46,905 bases of DNA from Streptomyces sp. CT34. GTDB lineage: Bacteria; Actinomycetota; Actinomycetes; Streptomycetales; Streptomycetaceae. Positions 34,619-43,992 of this stretch are shown here, piece after piece (within the stretch, counting starts at the first letter, position 1; every line of letters starts with the position of its first letter). Where the stretch lies: contig NZ_KN708638.1 in assembly GCF_000805335.1 (NCBI RefSeq), positions 2,213,651-2,260,555 of the forward strand. The letters are read 5' to 3'. The position numbers were made by a program, and so were the translations under genes. Below the pieces are notes generated by a model. It did no database searches. It saw only the letters and a program-made list of their open reading frames with translations, and was not told where the DNA came from.

Positions 34619-34807
34619 CGGCCCGTGAGGCGGCCAACCGCCGTACGGGAGCGGCCGGTTGCGCGTCCGGGGTGCGCCTTCCGGGCGCCCGTCCCGGCCG
34701 GGTGCCGCGACCGGCCGGGCCTGGCGGCGTCTCCGAGCGTAGGCTCGGCCGCAGCAGCGCGCTTCGCGCGAGACGGAAACCCCGGACGGAACAGGACCTT
34801 CATCACC

Positions 34808-36361
34808 GTGACTGCACTGACCCTCAGTACTTCTTCCGCCGCAACGGTGCGTGCGGATGCCGTCGTCGTCGGCGTGGCCAAAGGCGCCAAGGGCGTTGTG
34901 ATCGCCCCCGGCGCCGAGGCCGTGGACAAGGCGTTCGGCGGCAAGCTCGGCGCCGTGCTGGAGACCCTCGGCGCGACCGGTGCCGAGGGCGAGGTGACCA
35001 AGCTGCCCACCGCCGACGGCGTCAAGGCGCCGGTCGTGCTGGCGACGGGCCTGGGCGACGCGCCGGCCAAGGGCGAGGCGTACGGGAACGAGGCGCTGCG
35101 GCGCGCGGCGGGCAGTGCGGCCCGGGCGCTGGCCGGCACCAAGAAGGCCGGCTTCGCACTGCCGGTCGAGGACGCCGAGGCCGCCGCCGCGGTGGGCGAG
35201 GGCGCCCTCCTCGGCGCGTACTCCTTCACCGCGTTCCGCAGCAACGGCAAGAACGGCCCGAACGGCAAGGCCGCCAAGGGCGGGAAGAACGACACCAAGT
35301 CGGTGCCGCTGGGCGAGGCCGCGATCCTCGGCGCCAAGCCGCGCGACAAGGAGTTCCGGGCCGCCGCCGAGCGCGCCCAGGCGCTGGCCGCGGAGATCAA
35401 CCGCGCCCGCGATCTGATCAACACGCCCTCCAACGCGCTGGACCCGAAGCAGTTCGCGGCCGAGGCGCAGGCCGCCGCCAAGGAGTTCGGCCTCCAGGTC
35501 GAGGTGCTGGACGAGAAGGCGCTCAAGAAGGGCGGCTACGGCGGCCTGCTGGGCGTCGGCCAGGGTTCGCAGGCGCCGCCGCGGCTGGTGCGGATCGCGC
35601 ACACGCACGCCGACGCGGAGAAGACGCTGGCGCTGGTCGGCAAGGGCATCACCTACGACTCGGGCGGTATCTCGCTCAAGCCGGCCGGTCACAACGAGAC
35701 CATGAAGTGCGACATGAGCGGTGCCGCCGCGGTGTTCGCCGCGGTGGTGGCCGCCGCCCGGCTGGACCTCCCGGTGAACGTCACCGGCTGGCTGGCGCTC
35801 GCCGAGAACATGCCGTCCGGCTCCGCCACCCGCCCCGGCGACGTGCTGACGATGTACAGCGGCAAGACCGTCGAGGTGCTCAACACCGACGCCGAGGGCC
35901 GGCTCGTCCTGGCCGACGCGCTGACCCGGGCCTCGGAGGAGTCGCCGGACGCGATCGTGGACGTGGCGACGCTGACCGGCGCGATGGTGCTGGCACTGGG
36001 CCACCGCACCTTCGGGATCATGGCCAACGACGACGCCTTCCGCACCGCGATCCACGAGATCGCGGAGGAGGTCGGCGAGCAGTCCTGGCCGATGCCGATG
36101 CCGACCGAGCTGCGCAAGGGGATGGACTCCCCGGTCGCCGACATCGCCAACATGGGCGACCGGATGGGCGGCGGCCTGGTCGCCGGGCTCTTCCTGAAGG
36201 AGTTCGTCGGCGAGGGCATCACCTGGGCGCACCTGGACATCGCCGGCCCCGCCTTCCACGAGGGCGCGCCCTGGGGCTACACCCCCAAGGGCGGCACCGG
36301 CTCGGCGGTGCGCACCCTGGTGCGGCTGGCCGAGTGCACCGCCGCCGGCGACCTCGGCTGA
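34808..36361 (+). CDS. pepA: Leucyl aminopeptidase (M17 family)
   Basis: A 517-residue cytosolic metallopeptidase that removes N-terminal residues during peptide turnover. The M17 signature NTDAEGRL is present, as are VGKGITYDSGGISLKP and MKCDMSGAAAV, which carry the lysine and acidic ligands of the two metal ions. The Lys/Gly/Asn-rich segment around residues 140-165 is a surface insert. The GTG at 34808 is used; AGGA lies about 11 bases upstream. Two tandem hairpins follow the stop. Confidence 0.95.
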   Translation: MTALTLSTSSAATVRADAVVVGVAKGAKGVVIAPGAEAVDKAFGGKLGAVLETLGATGAEGEVTKLPTADGVKAPVVLATGLGDAPAKGEAYGNEALRRAAGSAARALAGTKKAGFALPVEDAEAAAAVGEGALLGAYSFTAFRSNGKNGPNGKAAKGGKNDTKSVPLGEAAILGAKPRDKEFRAAAERAQALAAEINRARDLINTPSNALDPKQFAAEAQAAAKEFGLQVEVLDEKALKKGGYGGLLGVGQGSQAPPRLVRIAHTHADAEKTLALVGKGITYDSGGISLKPAGHNETMKCDMSGAAAVFAAVVAAARLDLPVNVTGWLALAENMPSGSATRPGDVLTMYSGKTVEVLNTDAEGRLVLADALTRASEESPDAIVDVATLTGAMVLALGHRTFGIMANDDAFRTAIHEIAEEVGEQSWPMPMPTELRKGMDSPVADIANMGDRMGGGLVAGLFLKEFVGEGITWAHLDIAGPAFHEGAPWGYTPKGGTGSAVRTLVRLAECTAAGDLG

Positions 36362-36362
36362 G

Positions 36363-36427
36363 ACGGCCGGCTCCCGGCCGTATCGCCGGATATGTCCCCG
36401 CGGCCCCGGGCCACCCGCCCGGGGCCG
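36363..36427 (+). terminator. Tandem hairpins after pepA
   Basis: Two perfect stems follow the pepA stop: 8 bp at 36363-36381 with a 3-base loop, and 11 bp at 36401-36427 with a 5-base loop. They probably end the pepA transcript. Confidence 0.65.
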
Positions 36428-36805
36428 TCGCGCGGTCCCGTATCGTCGCTCACCACGGCGGCCCGTCCGCGTTCGCCCTCGACGAAATCCCCCGCCCTCC
36501 CGCCGCTGCCGCCGGGCGGGGTGCCCCCAGCGGTGGCGGGGGGAGTGCCCCCGGCCCACCACCACCCTTCCCGGGTGGCGCTTCGCGCCGCAGTACCCTT
36601 GCGCATGGCTCCGTCACACCGTTCCGGCGGCGGATGGGCCATCCGGAGTCCGGCCCCGCGTCCCGGCTTCGTTGAACAAGTGCGAAGATGGGTTCTCGGC
36701 AGGACAGGGCCCCCCTTACCAGGGCCGAGTTAAAGCGGCCGAACAACAGCCGCGGTCCGGTCATCGACGACCGGCTCCGGCGCACCCATGCATGGAGGAC
36801 GTGAC
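36428..36805 (+). other. Non-coding region upstream of lpd
   Basis: No convincing gene is seen. The first half is GC-rich with palindromic runs (notably 36516-36560). The second half is more AT-rich and holds TTGAAC (36672-36677) and GAAGAT (36684-36689), neither with a properly spaced partner. The lpd promoter is probably here, giving a long 5' leader. An in-frame ORF at 36392-36733 has poor codon structure and overlaps the hairpins. Confidence 0.5.
36516..36560. repeat. GC-rich palindromic element
   Basis: A hairpin-forming sequence with GTGCCCCCAGCG and CGGGGGGAGTGCCCCC. It resembles intergenic palindromes that are common across Streptomyces genomes (from memory). No full second copy was found in this window. 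Confidence 0.4.
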
Positions 36806-38194
36806 GTGGCGAACGACGCCAGCACCGTTTTCGACCTAGTGATCCTCGGCGGCGGTAGCGGCGGTTACGCCGCCGCACTGCGCGGGGCGCAGCTTGGTCT
36901 CGACGTCGCCCTGATCGAGAAGGGCAAGGTCGGCGGCACCTGCCTGCACAACGGCTGCATCCCCACGAAGGCTCTGCTGCACGCCGGTGAGATCGCCGAC
37001 CAGGCTCGCGAGAGCGAGCAGTTCGGTGTCAAGGCCACTTTCGAGGGCATCGACATCGAGGCGGTCCACAAGTACAAGGACGAGGTCATCTCGGGCCTGT
37101 ACAAGGGCCTGCAGGGCCTGATCGCCTCCCGCAAGGTGACGTACATCGAGGGCGAGGGCCGGCTGTCCTCCCCGACCTCCGTCGCGGTCAACGGGCAGCA
37201 GGTCCAGGGCCGCCACGTGCTGCTCGCGACCGGCTCCGTGCCGAAGTCGCTGCCGGGCCTGGAGATCGACGGCAACCGCATCATCTCCTCGGACCACGCG
37301 CTCACGCTCGACCGCGTCCCGAAGTCCGCGATCATCCTGGGCGGCGGCGTGATCGGCGTCGAGTTCGCCTCGGCGTGGAAGTCCTTCGGCACCGACGTCA
37401 CCGTCATCGAGGGCCTCAAGCACCTCGTCCCGGTCGAGGACGAGAACAGCTCCAAGCTGCTGGAGCGGGCCTTCCGCAAGCGCGGCATCAAGTTCAACCT
37501 CGGCACCTTCTTCGACAAGGCCGAGTACACCGCCGACGGCGTCCGCGTCACCCTCGCCGACGGCAAGACCTTCGAGGCCGAGGTGCTGCTGGTCGCGATC
37601 GGCCGCGGGCCGGTCTCCGCCGGTCTCGGCTACGAGGAGCAGGGCGTCGCGATGGACCGCGGCTACGTCCTGGTCGACGAGTACATGCAGACCAACGTGC
37701 CGACGATCTCGGCCGTCGGTGACCTCGTCCCCACCCTCCAGCTCGCGCACGTCGGCTTCGCCGAGGGCATGCTGGTGGCGGAGCGGCTGGCCGGTCTGAA
37801 GACCGTGCCGATCGACTACGACGGCGTCCCGCGCGTGACGTACTGCCACCCCGAGGTCGCTTCGGTGGGTATCACCGAGGCCAAGGCCAAGGAGCTGTAC
37901 GGCGCCGACAAGGTCGTCGCTCTGAAGTACAACCTCGCGGGCAACGGCAAGAGCAAGATCCTCAAGACCTCGGGCGAGATCAAGCTCGTCCAGGTCAAGG
38001 ACGGTGCCGTGGTCGGCGTCCACATGGTCGGTGACCGTATGGGCGAGCAGGTCGGTGAGGCCCAGCTGGTTTACAACTGGGAGGCCCTGCCGGCCGAGGT
38101 TGCGCAGCTCGTGCACGCGCACCCGACGCAGAACGAGGCGCTCGGCGAGGCCCACCTGGCCCTGGCCGGCAAGCCTCTCCACTCCCACGACTGA
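36806..38194 (+). CDS. lpd: Dihydrolipoamide dehydrogenase (E3)
   Basis: A 462-residue flavoprotein that reoxidises the lipoyl groups of 2-oxoacid dehydrogenases and reduces NAD. It has the FAD-binding GGGSGGYAAA, redox disulfide C46/C51 in GGTCLHNGCIPTK, NAD-binding GGGVIGVEFAS, a second FAD motif SAVGDLV, and the C-terminal HAHPTQNE acid-base pair. The GTG at 36806 is chosen because GGAGGA lies 6 bases upstream, rather than the ATG at 36788, which overlaps that site. It is followed 94 bases later by the E2 gene and is probably cotranscribed with it. Confidence 0.97.
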   Translation: MANDASTVFDLVILGGGSGGYAAALRGAQLGLDVALIEKGKVGGTCLHNGCIPTKALLHAGEIADQARESEQFGVKATFEGIDIEAVHKYKDEVISGLYKGLQGLIASRKVTYIEGEGRLSSPTSVAVNGQQVQGRHVLLATGSVPKSLPGLEIDGNRIISSDHALTLDRVPKSAIILGGGVIGVEFASAWKSFGTDVTVIEGLKHLVPVEDENSSKLLERAFRKRGIKFNLGTFFDKAEYTADGVRVTLADGKTFEAEVLLVAIGRGPVSAGLGYEEQGVAMDRGYVLVDEYMQTNVPTISAVGDLVPTLQLAHVGFAEGMLVAERLAGLKTVPIDYDGVPRVTYCHPEVASVGITEAKAKELYGADKVVALKYNLAGNGKSKILKTSGEIKLVQVKDGAVVGVHMVGDRMGEQVGEAQLVYNWEALPAEVAQLVHAHPTQNEALGEAHLALAGKPLHSHD

Positions 38195-38225
38195 CCCCAG
38201 TCCCGGGCGCGACCACAAACCGCAC

Positions 38226-38263
38226 TTCCCCAAGTTCCCGACTTCGCTCGAACTGGGGGGAGA
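38226..38263. repeat. Interspersed palindromic element, copy B
   Basis: An imperfect palindrome with arms CCCCAAGTTC and GAACTGGGG. Its reverse complement aligns almost base for base with the element at 3218-3252. It lies in the lpd-E2 gap and could attenuate or stabilise the message. Confidence 0.6.
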
Positions 38264-38288
38264 ACCCTAGTAAGGAGCAACAGAAACC

Positions 38289-40028
38289 ATGGCGGTTTCC
38301 GTAACCCTGCCGGCGCTCGGCGAGAGCGTCACCGAGGGCACCGTTACCCGCTGGCTGAAGGCCGAGGGTGAGCGCGTAGAGGCCGACGAGCCGCTGCTCG
38401 AGGTGTCGACCGACAAGGTCGACACCGAGATCCCGGCCCCGGCCTCCGGCGTGCTGGCCTCCATCAAGGTGGCCGAGGACGAGACCGTGGAGGTCGGCGC
38501 CGAGCTGGCCCTCATCGACGACGGCACCGGTGCGCCGGCTGCCGCTCCGGCCCCGGCCGCCGCCGAGGCGCCCGCCCCGGCCGCCCAGCCCGAGCCCGCC
38601 GCGGCTCCGGCGCCGGCCGCCGCCCCTGCCGCCGCCCCCGCCGGCGCTGCCGAGGGCACCGATGTCGTCCTCCCCGCGCTCGGCGAGAGCGTCACCGAGG
38701 GCACCGTCACCCGCTGGCTGAAGGAGGTCGGCGAGGAGGTCTCCGAGGACGAGCCGCTGCTGGAGGTCTCCACCGACAAGGTCGACACCGAGATCCCGGC
38801 GCCGACCTCCGGCGTCCTGCTGGAGATCGTGGTCGGCGAGGACGAGACCGCCGAGGTCGGCGCCAAGCTCGCGGTGATCGGCGCCAAGGGTGCGGCTCCG
38901 GCCGCTGCCCCGGCTCCAGCCGCCCCGGCCCCGGCCCCGGCGCCCGCCCCGGCCCCGGCGCCCGCGCCCGCCCCCGCGGCGCCCGCTCCGGCTGCTCCGG
39001 CTGCCCCCGCCCCGGCTCCGGCCCCCGCGCCCGCTCCGGCTCCGGCTCCGGTCGCGCCCGCCCCCGTCACCCCCGCCCCGGCGGCCGGTGAGGGCGAGGG
39101 CGCGTACGTCACCCCGCTGGTGCGCAAGCTGGCGCAGGAGAGCGGCGTCAACCTCGCCACGGTCAAGGGCTCCGGTGTCGGTGGCCGGATCCGCAAGCAG
39201 GACGTCATCGCCGCCGCCGAGGCCCTCAAGGCCGCCGTCCCGGCCCCGGCCGCGCCGGCCGCCGCCGCGGCCAAGCCGGGCGCCCCCGTTCTCGAGGTCT
39301 CGCCGCTGCGCGGTCAGACCGTCAAGATGCCGCGGATGCGCAAGGTCATCGGCGACAACATGATGAAGGCGCTGCACGGCCAGGCGCAGCTGACCTCCGT
39401 GGTCGAGGTGGACATCACCGCGATCATGCGGATGCGCAACAAGGCCAAGGACGCCTTCGCGCAGCGCGAGGGCGTCAAGCTCTCCCCGATGCCGTTCTTC
39501 GTCAAGGCCGCCGTCCAGGCGCTGAAGGCCCACCCGGTCGTCAACGCCCGGATCAACGAGGACGAGGGCACCATCACCTACTTCGACACCGAGAACGTCG
39601 GTATCGCGGTGGATGCGGAGAAGGGCCTGATGACCCCGGTCATCAAGAGCGCGGGCGACCTGAACATCGCCGGCATCGCCCGTAAGACCGCGGAGCTGGC
39701 GGGCAAGGTCCGGGCCAACAAGATCACCCCGGACGAGCTGTCCGGCGCGACCTTCACCATCAGCAACACCGGTTCGCGCGGCGCCCTGTTCGACACCGTG
39801 ATCGTGCCCCCGAACCAGGTCGGCATCCTGGGCATCGGTGCCACCGTCAAGCGCCCGGTGGTCATCAACCACCCGGACCTCGGCGAGACCATCGCGGTGC
39901 GCGACATGACCTACCTCGCGCTCTCCTACGACCACCGTCTGGTGGACGGCGCCGACGCCGCCCGCTACCTGACCACGGTCAAGCAGATTCTGGAGGCCGC
40001 GGAGTTCGAGACCGAGATCGGTCTCTAG
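38289..40028 (+). CDS. sucB: Dihydrolipoamide acyltransferase (E2) with two lipoyl domains
   Basis: A 579-residue E2 core protein. Two lipoyl domains carry K43 and K164 in the repeated [12 protein letters not shown] motif. They are joined by Ala/Pro linkers, the second very long (about 200-270, mostly AP repeats). A peripheral-subunit-binding domain follows (about 272-310, [12 protein letters not shown]), then the acyltransferase domain with [16 protein letters not shown] holding the catalytic His. It is usually named succinyltransferase, but in actinobacteria the same E2 serves pyruvate and 2-oxoglutarate dehydrogenases, and aceE lies nearby. The ATG at 38289 has AAGGAG about 12 bases upstream. 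No separate E2p gene is in the window. Confidence 0.94.
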   Translation: MAVSVTLPALGESVTEGTVTRWLKAEGERVEADEPLLEVSTDKVDTEIPAPASGVLASIKVAEDETVEVGAELALIDDGTGAPAAAPAPAAAEAPAPAAQPEPAAAPAPAAAPAAAPAGAAEGTDVVLPALGESVTEGTVTRWLKEVGEEVSEDEPLLEVSTDKVDTEIPAPTSGVLLEIVVGEDETAEVGAKLAVIGAKGAAPAAAPAPAAPAPAPAPAPAPAPAPAPAAPAPAAPAAPAPAPAPAPAPAPAPVAPAPVTPAPAAGEGEGAYVTPLVRKLAQESGVNLATVKGSGVGGRIRKQDVIAAAEALKAAVPAPAAPAAAAAKPGAPVLEVSPLRGQTVKMPRMRKVIGDNMMKALHGQAQLTSVVEVDITAIMRMRNKAKDAFAQREGVKLSPMPFFVKAAVQALKAHPVVNARINEDEGTITYFDTENVGIAVDAEKGLMTPVIKSAGDLNIAGIARKTAELAGKVRANKITPDELSGATFTISNTGSRGALFDTVIVPPNQVGILGIGATVKRPVVINHPDLGETIAVRDMTYLALSYDHRLVDGADAARYLTTVKQILEAAEFETEIGL

Positions 40029-40106
40029 CGGTGACTCGGGTGACCGAGGATCGCGACGAGGCCGGAATCGGTCTCTGACACCTGCGGCACGCCGTAGCCG
40101 TGCAAA

Positions 40107-40148
40107 GGGGCCGGCCCCGGTTCGTTCCTGACGAGCCGGGGCCGGCCC
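40107..40148. terminator. Terminator after the E2 gene
   Basis: A 17-bp stem with one wobble pair (40108-40124 with 40132-40148) and a 7-base loop, 79 bases past the E2 stop. Confidence 0.8.
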
Positions 40149-40230
40149 TTGCGCATGTCCGCCTCACCGATAATGGCCCCCACCGGTCCTTTTGCCCCAT
40201 GGGGCCCCACCCGCTCTGAAGGAGCACGTC

Positions 40231-40854
40231 ATGACCCCGCCCGTCGTCCATTCGCTGCGCGAGCAGATCCGCGAGCACATCCTCGAAGGGATCGTCAGTG
40301 GCCGCTGGCAGCCGGGCGAGCGGATCGTGGAGCGGCGGATCGCGGTCGAGCTGGAGGTCAGCCAGACCCCGGTGCGCGAGGCGCTGCGGGAGCTGGAGTC
40401 GCTCCAGCTCATCGAGTCGGCGCCGAACAAGGGCGTCCGGGTGCGGAATCTGACCGCGGACGACCTCAAGGAGAGCTACCCGGTGCGGGCCGGGCTGGAG
40501 CAGGTGGCCGCGGAGCTGGCGGCCGGGCGGCTGGCGGAGAACACCGCGGCGCTGGAGCGCGAGGTGGCGGCGCTGCGCGAGGCGGACGCGACCGGCGACG
40601 GCGAGGCGCAGGTCCGGCACACGGTGGCCTTCCACCGCGAGATCGTGCGGGCGGCCGGGAACGCCGTGCTGCTGCACACCTGGGAGTCGCTGGGCGTCGA
40701 GGTCTGGACGACGCTCTCCATCCGCTGGTTCAGCCCGGAGCAGCGCTCGCACGCCCAGGACCACCAGGAGATCGTGGACGCCTTCCGGCGGCGCGACCCG
40801 AAGATCGGGACGCTGCTGAAGGCGCATGTGCTGAGCTGCGCGCCGCGCGTGTGA
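40231..40854 (+). CDS. GntR-family regulator, FadR/FCD subfamily
   Basis: A 207-residue DNA-binding protein. The winged helix-turn-helix covers about 8-72 (ERIVERRIAVELEVSQTPVREALRELE). An all-helical FCD ligand-binding domain follows (about 78-200), with histidines in HTVAFHREIV and DHQEIVDAF, the positions that usually bind metal. Ligands of this subfamily are often organic acids such as pyruvate or lactate. The ATG at 40231 has GGAG about 8 bases upstream. It sits between the E2 gene and aceE, so it is a good candidate regulator of pyruvate dehydrogenase genes. Confidence 0.92.
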   Translation: MTPPVVHSLREQIREHILEGIVSGRWQPGERIVERRIAVELEVSQTPVREALRELESLQLIESAPNKGVRVRNLTADDLKESYPVRAGLEQVAAELAAGRLAENTAALEREVAALREADATGDGEAQVRHTVAFHREIVRAAGNAVLLHTWESLGVEVWTTLSIRWFSPEQRSHAQDHQEIVDAFRRRDPKIGTLLKAHVLSCAPRV

Positions 40855-40862
40855 GGTCCCGG

Positions 40863-40882
40863 CCGGCCGTGCTCGCGGCCGG
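40863..40882 (+). terminator. Small hairpin after the GntR gene
   Basis: CCGGCCG-N6-CGGCCGG followed by TT lies 8 bases past the stop of the regulator gene. Confidence 0.45.
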
Positions 40883-40960
40883 TTGCGGCGATGGCGGCCC
40901 GGCCGGTTCCCCGGCGTACCGGCGGGGCCGCGGGGCGTAACGGAGGCGGTCTCCGGAGCT

Positions 40961-40995
40961 GGCACGGGGTGCCCTGAAATGCGGCATCCCGTGCC
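40961..40995. terminator. Second terminator between the GntR gene and aceE
   Basis: A 13-bp stem with one wobble pair (40961-40973 with 40983-40995) and a 9-base loop. It insulates the aceE promoter that starts just downstream. Confidence 0.65.
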
Positions 40996-41022
40996 GACCT
41001 GCGGTTATTCGCCCGACGAGCG

Positions 41023-41052
41023 TTGATCGATCATCGATCAGAGGCGTATCGT
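41023..41052 (+). promoter_or_regulatory. aceE promoter with overlapping palindromic operator
   Basis: TTGATC (41023-41028) and TATCGT (41047-41052) are spaced by 18 bases. A perfect 17-bp palindrome, TGATCGAT-C-ATCGATCA (41024-41040), covers the -35 box and part of the spacer. A protein bound here would block RNA polymerase. The adjacent GntR-family regulator is the likely candidate. Confidence 0.6.
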
Positions 41053-41131
41053 CGACGGTTGGGGCGCGACACCCCTGCCTGCCGAATGCCTGCCGAACTC
41101 GCATTCCCACCCGTCCGGAAAGGGGCCACCC

Positions 41132-43807
41132 ATGCCCGATCCCGTGCGCCTGCCGTACAGCCAGCTCGACCAGCTCCCGGACCGCGATCCCGAGGAGACG
41201 GCCGAATGGCGCGAGTCGCTGGACGCCGTCACCGAGGCAGCGGGCCCGCATCGCGCCGCGTACCTGATGCGCCGCGCCCTGGAGCACACCGCGCGCACCG
41301 AAGGCACCGACCTGCCGTCGCTGCTGGAGACGGACTACGTCAACACCATCCCGACCTCCGCCGAGCCCGCGTTCCCGGGTGACGAGGCGCTGGAGGCCCG
41401 GATCACTGCCTGGAACCGCTGGAACGCCGCCGCCATGGTCACCCGCGGCTCCCGGCTCGGCCTGGGCGGCCACATCGCCACCTTCGCCTCGGCGGCCTGG
41501 CTCTACGAGACCGGCTTCCAGCACTTCTTCCGCGGCAAGGAGGGCGACGGCTCGGGCGACCAGCTCTACATCCAGGGCCACGCCTCCCCCGGCATCTACG
41601 CCCGCGCCTTCCTCGAAGGCCGGCTCACCGAGGACCAGCTCGACCACTTCCGCCAGGAGGCCGGTGGCCAGGGCCTGCCCTCGTACCCGCACCCGCGGCG
41701 CCTCCCCTGGCTGTGGGAGTTCCCCACCGTCTCCATGGGCCTCGGCCCGCTCTCCGCGATCTACCAGGCGCGCTTCAACCGCTACCTGGACCACCGCGGC
41801 ATCAAGGACACCGCCAACTCCCATGTCTGGGCGTTCCTGGGCGACGGCGAGATGGACGAGCCGGAGTCGACCGCCGCACTGGCACTGGCCGGCCGCGAGG
41901 GCCTGGACAACCTGACCTTCGTCATCAACTGCAACCTCCAGCGCCTGGACGGCCCGGTCCGCCCCAACTTCAAGATCGTGCAGGAGCTGGAGGCCCAGTT
42001 CCGCGCCGCCGGCTGGAACGTCGTCAAGGCCCTCTGGGGCCGGGCGTGGGACGAGGTCTTCGCACTCGACACCGACGGGGCGCTGCTCCAGCGCCTCCGC
42101 GAGACCCCCGACGCGCAGTTCCAGACGTACGCCACCCGCGACGCCGCCTACCTGCGCGAGCACTTCTTCGGCGCGAGCGCGTCGCTGCGTGCGCTCGCCG
42201 AGCAGCTCTCCGACGCCACGCTGCTGGAGCTGTTCCAGACCTCCCGCGCCGGGCACGAGCCGCGCAAGGTGTACGCCGCCTACAAGGCCGCCGTCGACCA
42301 CAAGGGCGCGCCGACCGTCATCCTGGCGCAGACCGTCAAGGGCTACACCCTCGGCACCGGCTTCGAGTCCCGCAACGCCAACCACCAGATGAAGAAGCTG
42401 ACCATGGCGGAGTTCCGCGCGATGCGCGATCTGCTCGAACTCCCCATCCCGGACAGCGCGTTGGAGGGCGACCTGGTGCCGTACTGGCGCCCGGCCGAGG
42501 ACTCCCCGGAGATGCGGTACCTGCGCACCCGGCGCGCCGCCCTGGACGGCCCGGCCCCGGCCCGCAGGGTCGTGGCCAAGCCGCTGCCGATGCCCGCCGA
42601 CAAGACCTTCGACGCGCTGAAGAAGGGCTCCGGCAGCCAGGAGATCGCCACCACCATGGCGTTCGTCCGGCTCGTCAAGGACCTGATGCGGGACAAGGAG
42701 ACCGGCCGGCGCTGGGTCCCGATCGTCCCGGACGAGGCCCGTACCTTCGGTATGGAGTCCCTCTTCCCGACGGCCGGCCTCTACTCCCCCAAGGGCTCCA
42801 CGTACGACCCGGTCGACCGCGACCAGCTCCTCTGGTACAAGGAGGCCAAGGACGGCCAGATCCTCAACGAGGGCATCACCGAGGCCGGTTCGCTCGCCGA
42901 CTTCACCGCCGCCGCGACGTCGTACGCGACGCACGGCGAGCCGATGATCCCGTTCTACATCTTCTACTCGATGTTCGGCTGGCAGCGCACCGCCGACCAG
43001 TTCTGGGCGCTGGCCGACCAGTTGGGCCGCGGCTTCGTCATCGGCGCCACCGCCGGCCGCACGACGATGACCGGCGAGGGCCTCCAGCACGCCGACGGGC
43101 ACTCCCACCTGATCGCCTCGACCAACCCGGCGGCGGTCTCGTACGACCCGGCGTTCGCGTACGAGGTGGCGGTGATCGTCAAGGAGGGTCTGCGCCGGAT
43201 GTACGGCCCGGACGCCGAGGACGTCTTCTACTACCTGACGGTCTACAACGAGACCAAGGTGCAGCCGGCCATGCCGGAGGGTGTCGAAGAGGGCATCCTC
43301 AAAGGCCTGTACCGCTACCGGGAAGCCGTCTCCATAGAGGGCGCCGACGTCCCGCGGCTCCAGCTGCTGGCGTCGGGCACCGCGATCCACTGGGCCCTGG
43401 AGGCGCAGCAACTGCTGGCCGCCGACTGGGGCGTGGCCGCGGACGTCTGGTCGGCCCCGTCCTGGACGGAGCTGCGCCGCGACGCCCTGGAGTGCGACGC
43501 GGCCCGCCTGGAGGGCGAGGACCGCATCCCGTACGTCACCCGTGCGCTGGCCGGCGCCCCCGGCCCGGTCGTCGCGGTCAGCGATTGGATGCGGGCGGTC
43601 CCGGACCAGATCGCCCAGTGGGTCGAGCAGGACTGGACCTCCATCGGGACGGACGGCTTCGGCCTCTCCGACACCCGGGAGGCGGCCCGCCGGCACTTCG
43701 GCGTGGACCCGCAGTCGGTGGTCGTCCAGGCGCTCGCGGCGCTGGCCCGCCGCGGCGACGTCAAGCCGGAGACGGTCAAGGAGGCCCGGGAGCGCTACGG
43801 GCTGTGA
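41132..43807 (+). CDS. aceE: Pyruvate dehydrogenase E1 component, homodimeric type
   Basis: An 891-residue thiamine-diphosphate enzyme that decarboxylates pyruvate and acylates the lipoyl groups of E2. The ThDP motif runs from GDG (237-239, in [12 protein letters not shown]) to NCN (266-268). Other AceE segments are [27 protein letters not shown] and the C-terminal VRAFGLSDTR-like [11 protein letters not shown]. Length and order fit the homodimeric class rather than the alpha-beta type. The ATG at 41132 has AAAGGGG 7 bases upstream. It is transcribed from the palindrome-bearing promoter; its E2 and E3 partners lie just upstream. Confidence 0.97.
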   Translation: MPDPVRLPYSQLDQLPDRDPEETAEWRESLDAVTEAAGPHRAAYLMRRALEHTARTEGTDLPSLLETDYVNTIPTSAEPAFPGDEALEARITAWNRWNAAAMVTRGSRLGLGGHIATFASAAWLYETGFQHFFRGKEGDGSGDQLYIQGHASPGIYARAFLEGRLTEDQLDHFRQEAGGQGLPSYPHPRRLPWLWEFPTVSMGLGPLSAIYQARFNRYLDHRGIKDTANSHVWAFLGDGEMDEPESTAALALAGREGLDNLTFVINCNLQRLDGPVRPNFKIVQELEAQFRAAGWNVVKALWGRAWDEVFALDTDGALLQRLRETPDAQFQTYATRDAAYLREHFFGASASLRALAEQLSDATLLELFQTSRAGHEPRKVYAAYKAAVDHKGAPTVILAQTVKGYTLGTGFESRNANHQMKKLTMAEFRAMRDLLELPIPDSALEGDLVPYWRPAEDSPEMRYLRTRRAALDGPAPARRVVAKPLPMPADKTFDALKKGSGSQEIATTMAFVRLVKDLMRDKETGRRWVPIVPDEARTFGMESLFPTAGLYSPKGSTYDPVDRDQLLWYKEAKDGQILNEGITEAGSLADFTAAATSYATHGEPMIPFYIFYSMFGWQRTADQFWALADQLGRGFVIGATAGRTTMTGEGLQHADGHSHLIASTNPAAVSYDPAFAYEVAVIVKEGLRRMYGPDAEDVFYYLTVYNETKVQPAMPEGVEEGILKGLYRYREAVSIEGADVPRLQLLASGTAIHWALEAQQLLAADWGVAADVWSAPSWTELRRDALECDAARLEGEDRIPYVTRALAGAPGPVVAVSDWMRAVPDQIAQWVEQDWTSIGTDGFGLSDTREAARRHFGVDPQSVVVQALAALARRGDVKPETVKEARERYGL

Positions 43808-43892
43808 CACCCGGTGCGGTCCCGCCCGGGTGACCGCACCCACCGTACGCGGGCGGCCCCGGCCGACACCGGGCGCCGCCCGCCCGCCGACT

Positions 43893-43935
43893 CCCGTGCG
43901 AAGACCACCTCCCGCGCCCGGGGTCTTCGCACGGG
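43893..43935. terminator. Terminator after aceE
   Basis: Perfect 14-bp stem CCCGTGCGAAGACC / GGTCTTCGCACGGG with a 15-base loop, 85 bases past the aceE stop. Confidence 0.75.
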
Positions 43936-43980
43936 GCCCGCTCGCCGCCTCGCCCGCGGGGCGTTGTCAGTGGTGCCCGG

Positions 43981-43986
43981 CATGAT
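43981..43986 (+). promoter_or_regulatory. Possible -10 element of a leaderless start
   Basis: CATGAT lies 6 bases before the ATG at 43993. It is a weaker match than the other leaderless promoters in the window. Confidence 0.35.
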
Positions 43987-43992
43987 GGATTC

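Noticed and set aside
32740..36565. Very long minus-strand frames opposite the MprF-like, rhomboid-like, cobS and pepA genes
   Set aside because: Ser/Pro/Arg-rich low-complexity translations without motifs, antisense to well-supported genes.
36392..36733. A 113-codon plus-strand frame between pepA and lpd
   Set aside because: It begins inside the pepA terminator hairpins, has no ribosome site and is Pro/Arg/Ser-rich without motifs.
40025..40210. A 61-codon minus-strand frame after the E2 gene
   Set aside because: It spans the strong terminator at 40107-40148 and has no ribosome site.
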